From Gemmatimonadota bacterium (lineage in GTDB: Bacteria; Gemmatimonadota; Gemmatimonadetes; Longimicrobiales; UBA6960): a DNA stretch of 10,101 nt. Numbering within the stretch: the first letter of the stretch is position 1; every line of letters starts with the position of its first letter. Below, piece after piece: positions 6,979-10,101 of the stretch. The notes under the pieces are model-generated. The model worked only from the letters and a program-made list of their open reading frames with translations. It did no database searches and was not told where the DNA came from. The position numbers and the translations under genes are program-made. The DNA is taken from assembly GCA_002712565.1 (NCBI GenBank), contig PAUA01000007.1:37730-47830 (forward strand), written 5' to 3'.

Positions 6979-7033
6979 CATGCTGATCGGGGCAGATACG
7001 GGGCATGTGAGAGGAGTGACGAGGGCATAAGGT

Positions 7034-7666
7034 ATGAGCGGGAATCTGAATGATCTCCGGGATCGGGTATATCCGATTATCGACCCGATCACGCGTTGGC
7101 TGGTGCGGCGAGGGGTACATCCGAATCTCATTACCACGAGTGGATTCGCCTTTACCGTCCTAGCTGGTTTCATGTATGGCATTGACCACGTCCGTACGGC
7201 CGGGTTCTTGGTTCTTTTGGGTGGGGCTCACGATATCTTCGACGGTCGAGTGGCCCGGTTCGGCGGTCTCGCGTCCAAGTTTGGCGCATTCTATGATTCC
7301 GTGCTCGACAGGATCAGCGAAGTCGCGATCTACATCGGGCTCATCTCGCTCTACAACCAGTATGAGATGTCGCTTTTGAACATCGGAATGATCTACATGA
7401 TCGCCCTGGCCATGGCGGGTTCGCTCATCATCAGCTATTCCCGAGCGAGAGCGGAAACGCTGGGACTGGACTGCTCGGTTGGCCTCATGCAAAGAGCCGA
7501 GCGGGTTGTCCTTCTCGGGGTGGGATCCTTGATTTTCGGCCTGAGTTGGGATGGCCTTGTGCTCAGCGGCATCATCGTGATTTTTGCCATCCTCACGAAC
7601 ACCACTGCGATTCACAGAATTGTTTGGGTCCACCGGCAAGCCGCTGGTGTACCTCTCGACGAGTAA
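7034..7666 (+). CDS. CDP-alcohol phosphatidyltransferase, probable phosphatidylinositol phosphate synthase
   Basis: The 210-residue integral membrane protein carries the complete CDP-alcohol phosphotransferase signature D67-x2-D70-G71-x2-A74-R75-x8-G84-x3-D88-x3-D92, which binds the metal ions and CDP-diacylglycerol. About six hydrophobic segments span the rest. After the signature, SYSRARAE (134-141) and GLMQRAER (150-157) resemble the head-group side of actinobacterial phosphatidylinositol phosphate synthases, which use inositol-3-phosphate rather than glycerol phosphate or serine. The next gene makes exactly that substrate, so the expected reaction is CDP-diacylglycerol plus inositol-3-phosphate to phosphatidylinositol phosphate plus CMP. 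GAGGG at 7021-7025 lies eight bases before ATG 7034. The inositol specificity rests on context and partial motif likeness. Phosphatidylglycerophosphate synthase is the main alternative. No phosphatase that would finish phosphatidylinositol is seen nearby. Confidence 0.88.
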   Translation: MSGNLNDLRDRVYPIIDPITRWLVRRGVHPNLITTSGFAFTVLAGFMYGIDHVRTAGFLVLLGGAHDIFDGRVARFGGLASKFGAFYDSVLDRISEVAIYIGLISLYNQYEMSLLNIGMIYMIALAMAGSLIISYSRARAETLGLDCSVGLMQRAERVVLLGVGSLIFGLSWDGLVLSGIIVIFAILTNTTAIHRIVWVHRQAAGVPLDE

Positions 7667-7709
7667 CACCGTGGCGTCCCGGTCCTGGGTGCGTGTGATT
7701 TGGCCGACC

Positions 7710-7717
7710 AAGGAGAT
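7710..7717 (+). promoter_or_regulatory. Strong ribosome binding site for inositol-3-phosphate synthase
   Basis: AAGGAGAT sits five bases before GTG 7723 and fixes this GTG as the start. It is the closest match to an ideal Shine-Dalgarno sequence in the window, suggesting efficient translation of the synthase. Confidence 0.7.
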
Positions 7718-7722
7718 ACAAC

Positions 7723-9036
7723 GTGAAAGAACGTCCTGAGATTCGCCCGGCGGAGGGACGCCTCGGCGTGCTGCTTCCAGGCATGGGCGCCGTCGCGACC
7801 ACCACCATTGCGGGTGTCCTACTCGCGCGTAAGGGGTTGGGGAAACCCATCGGGAGTCTCACTCAGATGAACACGATTCGTCTGGGTCAACGCACCGAGA
7901 ACCGCACGCCTCTCATCAAGGACTTCATCGGGTTGGCGGGGTTGGATGACATCGTATTCGGCGGCTGGGATCCGATCCCGGACAACGCGTATGAGAGCGC
8001 CGTCAACGCAGGTGTGCTCCGTGCCGAACACCTCGATCCTATCAAGGACGAGTTGTCGGCCATCGTGCCCATGGCGGCCGCGTTCGACACCAATTACGTG
8101 ACCCGCCTGGATGGTCCGAACAAGAAGACAGGCGCCAACAAGAGGGAAATCGCGGAGGCGCTGCGCGAGGACATCCGAAACTTCAAGGTGGAGAACGGTT
8201 GCGACCGTCTTGTCATGGTCTGGTGCGGATCGACAGAGATCTTTCTCCGCCCGGGACCGACACATGAGACCGTGGCGTCCTTCGAGACCGCCATGGAGCA
8301 AAATGATCCGTCGATCGCGCCGAGCATGCTCTATGCGTACGCCGCACTAATGGAGGGTATCCCTTATGCTAACGGAGCCCCCAATCTCTCGGCTGACTTT
8401 CCGGCGTTCGAGGACCACGCCAAGGAAAACGGCCTTCCCATTTGCGGGAAGGACTTCAAGACCGGCCAGACACTCATGAAGACCATCCTGGCCCCCGGGT
8501 TCAAGGCTCGCATGTTGGGCGTCAACGGTTGGTTCAGCACCAACATCCTCGGAAATCGTGACGGAGCGGTGCTGGATGATCCGGCCAGCTTCAAGACCAA
8601 GGAGGAGTCGAAGCTTGGCGTGATCGATCACATACTGCAGCCGGAGCTCTACCCGGAGCTGTATGGGGATATCTATCACAAGGTCCGGATCAACTACTAC
8701 CCGCCTCGCGGAGACGACAAGGAGGGTTGGGACAACATCGACATCTTCGGTTGGCTGGGATACAAGATGCAGATCAAGGTCGACTTCTTGTGTAAGGACT
8801 CGATCCTCGCGGCCCCGATCGTGCTCGATCTGGCCCTTTTCATGGACCTTGCGGGAAGGGCTGAGTTAGGCGGAATCCAGGAGTGGCTCTCGTTCTACTT
8901 CAAGAGTCCACAGTGCGCGCCGGGTCTCTATCCGGAGCATGATCTCTTCATCCAGAACTGGAAGCTCAAGAACACGCTTCGGTGGCTTGCCGGGGAGGAT
9001 CAGATCACGCACTTGGGCCGCGAATATTACGAGTAG
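7723..9036 (+). CDS. Inositol-3-phosphate synthase (myo-inositol-1-phosphate synthase)
   Basis: This NAD-dependent enzyme converts glucose-6-phosphate to 1L-myo-inositol-1-phosphate (D-myo-inositol-3-phosphate), the first step of inositol synthesis. The 437-residue product shows the family landmarks in order: a glycine-rich dinucleotide-binding stretch LPGMGAVATTTIAGV (18-32), VMVWCGSTE (164-172), YANGAPN (215-221), GKDFKTGQT (242-250), LGNRDG (276-281), FKTKEESK (290-297) and the Asp/Trp-rich KEGWDNIDIFGWLG (333-346). Lys247 and Lys291 are candidates for the conserved active-site lysines. The length is that of bacterial enzymes and shorter than the roughly 500-530 residues of eukaryotic ones. 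It starts 56 bases after the phosphatidylinositol-phosphate-synthase-like gene, and the two form an obvious pathway pair. Its stop TAG touches a possible GTG start of tmk. Confidence 0.95.
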   Translation: MKERPEIRPAEGRLGVLLPGMGAVATTTIAGVLLARKGLGKPIGSLTQMNTIRLGQRTENRTPLIKDFIGLAGLDDIVFGGWDPIPDNAYESAVNAGVLRAEHLDPIKDELSAIVPMAAAFDTNYVTRLDGPNKKTGANKREIAEALREDIRNFKVENGCDRLVMVWCGSTEIFLRPGPTHETVASFETAMEQNDPSIAPSMLYAYAALMEGIPYANGAPNLSADFPAFEDHAKENGLPICGKDFKTGQTLMKTILAPGFKARMLGVNGWFSTNILGNRDGAVLDDPASFKTKEESKLGVIDHILQPELYPELYGDIYHKVRINYYPPRGDDKEGWDNIDIFGWLGYKMQIKVDFLCKDSILAAPIVLDLALFMDLAGRAELGGIQEWLSFYFKSPQCAPGLYPEHDLFIQNWKLKNTLRWLAGEDQITHLGREYYE

Positions 9037-9041
9037 TGGAG

Positions 9042-9725
9042 ATGCAGCGGGTACAGGCGGAACGACCGGAAGGGGAGTCGAACCAGGGACGGTTCGTGGC
9101 GCTGGAGGGTGTCGAAGGTGCTGGCAAGAGCACGCAAGCCCGGATGCTGGGAGATTGGCTGGAAGGTTGCGGAATCCCCTTCACGCTGACTCGGGAGCCC
9201 GGCGGCACCGAGGTGGGAGAGGCGATCCGGAACGTGGTACAGGACCGGCCTGAACTGTCGATTCCTCCCGAGACCGAGCTTCTGCTCTATTTGGCTGCGC
9301 GTACGGCGTTCGTGAAAGAGGTCGCTTTGCCGGTCCTCGAAAGGGGCGAGCTCCTGATCGCGGACCGTTTTTCCCTGTCCACCTACGCCTACCAGGGATA
9401 CGGGCGGGGCCTGGACCTCGACGATGTGCGCAGAATGGACCGATTCGCCTCCGGCGGTCTGGCGCCCGATATCTATCTGGTGCTCGATTTGCCGGTCGAG
9501 GAGGGCAGAGCCCGGCAGAAGGCGGCAGGAAAACAAGAGGATCGCCTCGAGAGCTCCGGCGAAGAATTTCTGGAAGCGGTGGGCGGGGGCTATCGTGAAC
9601 TCGCCCGGACGGACGAGAGCGTCCGGTTGGTAGACGCGCGCGGAACGCCGCCCGAAGTCCACATGAGAGTGCGTGAAGTCCTGCGGCGCGAGTTGCCGGA
9701 AACTTTCGCTATTTGTAAGGATTAG
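9042..9725 (+). CDS. tmk: Thymidylate kinase
   Basis: Thymidylate kinase phosphorylates dTMP to dTDP, a required step of dTTP synthesis in the cytoplasm. The 227-residue product has the P-loop GVEGAGKST (23-31), the REPGGT segment (51-56), DRFSLSTYAYQG (108-119), which binds the nucleotide base and phosphate, and GLAPDIYLVLDLP (139-151). The lid region near KQEDRLES contains Arg168. I chose ATG 9042, five bases after the preceding stop. GTG 9036, overlapping that stop by one base, is also possible, and GGAG directly abuts the ATG, so the first residues are uncertain. The residues before GRFVALEG (17-24) form a short extension relative to typical enzymes. The gene follows the inositol pair directly and may share its transcript. 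Confidence 0.95.
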   Translation: MQRVQAERPEGESNQGRFVALEGVEGAGKSTQARMLGDWLEGCGIPFTLTREPGGTEVGEAIRNVVQDRPELSIPPETELLLYLAARTAFVKEVALPVLERGELLIADRFSLSTYAYQGYGRGLDLDDVRRMDRFASGGLAPDIYLVLDLPVEEGRARQKAAGKQEDRLESSGEEFLEAVGGGYRELARTDESVRLVDARGTPPEVHMRVREVLRRELPETFAICKD

Positions 9726-9778
9726 TTCTCTTGGTAATAGGCCGCATGGGTCGGCTGAAAGTGAAACGGACTTGAACG

Positions 9779-10101
9779 ATGGCCGGAAACGATAACATGA
9801 ACTCCCAGATGAGGCCTCAGTTGAGGCCCGGCTCGCTTTGGGGACCCCTGGTCGTGCTCGTGGTCGCTCTCGTCACGGGAGGTTGGTTTCTCCAGCGCGG
9901 AGTCGCGCAGTCGACCAACGTCTATCTCCAGGCCAGGTTATTCCAGGAAGTTTTGGACCACGTTACGGAGCAGTACGTCGATCCGGTGGACCAGTCCGCG
10001 CTCATCGAGTCCGCTATCACGGGCGTTCTCGAGGAATTGAATGACGCCCATACGTCCTTTATAGACTCCGAAACCTGGGATGCATTCCGGTTTCAGAGCG
10101 G
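9779..10101 (+). CDS. S41-family (CtpA/Prc-like) C-terminal processing peptidase, N-terminal part
   Basis: The reading frame opens at ATG 9779 and runs off the right edge with no stop, giving about 107 residues. A short polar head is followed by one hydrophobic segment (about 20-40), either a signal anchor or an uncleaved signal peptide, so the protease should face the periplasm. Next comes the helical region typical of S41 peptidases before their PDZ domain: LFQEVLDHVTEQYVDPVD, then AITGVLEELNDAHTSFI, matching the common LxDPHTSY pattern with DAHTS. The PDZ domain and the catalytic Ser/Lys lie beyond the window. The start is uncertain because no good ribosome binding site precedes 9779. ATG 9797 and ATG 9809 are in the same frame. 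The 53-base gap to tmk shows no convincing promoter. Confidence 0.85.
   Translation, partial: MAGNDNMNSQMRPQLRPGSLWGPLVVLVVALVTGGWFLQRGVAQSTNVYLQARLFQEVLDHVTEQYVDPVDQSALIESAITGVLEELNDAHTSFIDSETWDAFRFQS

Noticed and set aside
6978..7008. Inverted repeat ACATGC/GCATGT after the YlbF gene, considered as a terminator or operator.
   Set aside because: The loop is about 19 bases, the stem only six, and no T-run follows. It is too weak to call as a terminator.
6517..7182. A 221-residue open frame on the - strand across the end of prmC, the YlbF gene and the start of the CDP-alcohol transferase.
   Set aside because: It crosses three well-supported + strand genes, shows no family likeness, and has no promoter or ribosome binding site that stands out.
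8982..9041. Upstream GTG at 8982 as the tmk start.
   Set aside because: It would place 60 bases inside the inositol-3-phosphate synthase gene and add residues with no counterpart in thymidylate kinases. ATG 9042 or GTG 9036 fits better.
9713..9740. Possible promoter TTGTAA-16-TAATAG before the S41 protease gene.
   Set aside because: The -10 match is poor and the boxes overlap the end of tmk. It is not convincing compared with the promoter at 4197-4225.
1..10101. Mobile element, phage, CRISPR or defence system.
   Set aside because: No transposase, integrase, terminal repeats, direct-repeat array or effector-like gene is visible. The genes are core functions in one orientation with uniform composition.

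Overview
The window reads as chromosomal core DNA of a GC-rich Gram-negative bacterium. All recognisable genes lie on the + strand, are closely packed and often overlap by 1-4 bases. The Gram-negative assignment rests on Lnt-type lipoprotein N-acylation and a likely outer-membrane barrel fragment. A YlbF-family protein, a four-cysteine L31 and a paired inositol-lipid module make Gemmatimonadota or a related phylum the best guess. That is an inference from gene content and style, not a phylogenetic test.

Layout: (1) bases 2-265 hold the C-terminal end of a probable outer-membrane beta-barrel protein. (2) Bases 262-4200 form a tight run: a Gfo/Idh/MocA oxidoreductase, a membrane protein of the DUF4105/Lnb type, and apolipoprotein N-acyltransferase Lnt. 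(3) A sigma70-like promoter overlaps the lnt stop and appears to start a second run, bases 4307-6978: rpmE (ribosomal protein L31), prfA (release factor 1), prmC (release-factor methyltransferase) and a YlbF-family protein. (4) Bases 7034-9036 encode a phosphatidylinositol-phosphate-synthase-like enzyme followed by inositol-3-phosphate synthase. (5) tmk (thymidylate kinase) follows directly, then the start of an S41 (CtpA/Prc-like) protease that runs off the window.

How the genes work together: prmC methylates the GGQ glutamine of the release factor encoded just upstream. Inositol-3-phosphate synthase makes the head group that the CDP-alcohol phosphotransferase attaches to CDP-diacylglycerol, so the pair should give phosphatidylinositol phosphate. 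The Lnb-like and Lnt genes belong to two unrelated families that both act on lipoprotein N-termini, and they overlap by four bases. This adjacency, together with substitutions at two Lnt positions reported as important in E. coli, is the most unusual feature here. The largest gene-free stretch is 106 bases (4201-4306). I see no tRNA, rRNA, CRISPR array, insertion sequence or clear intrinsic terminator.
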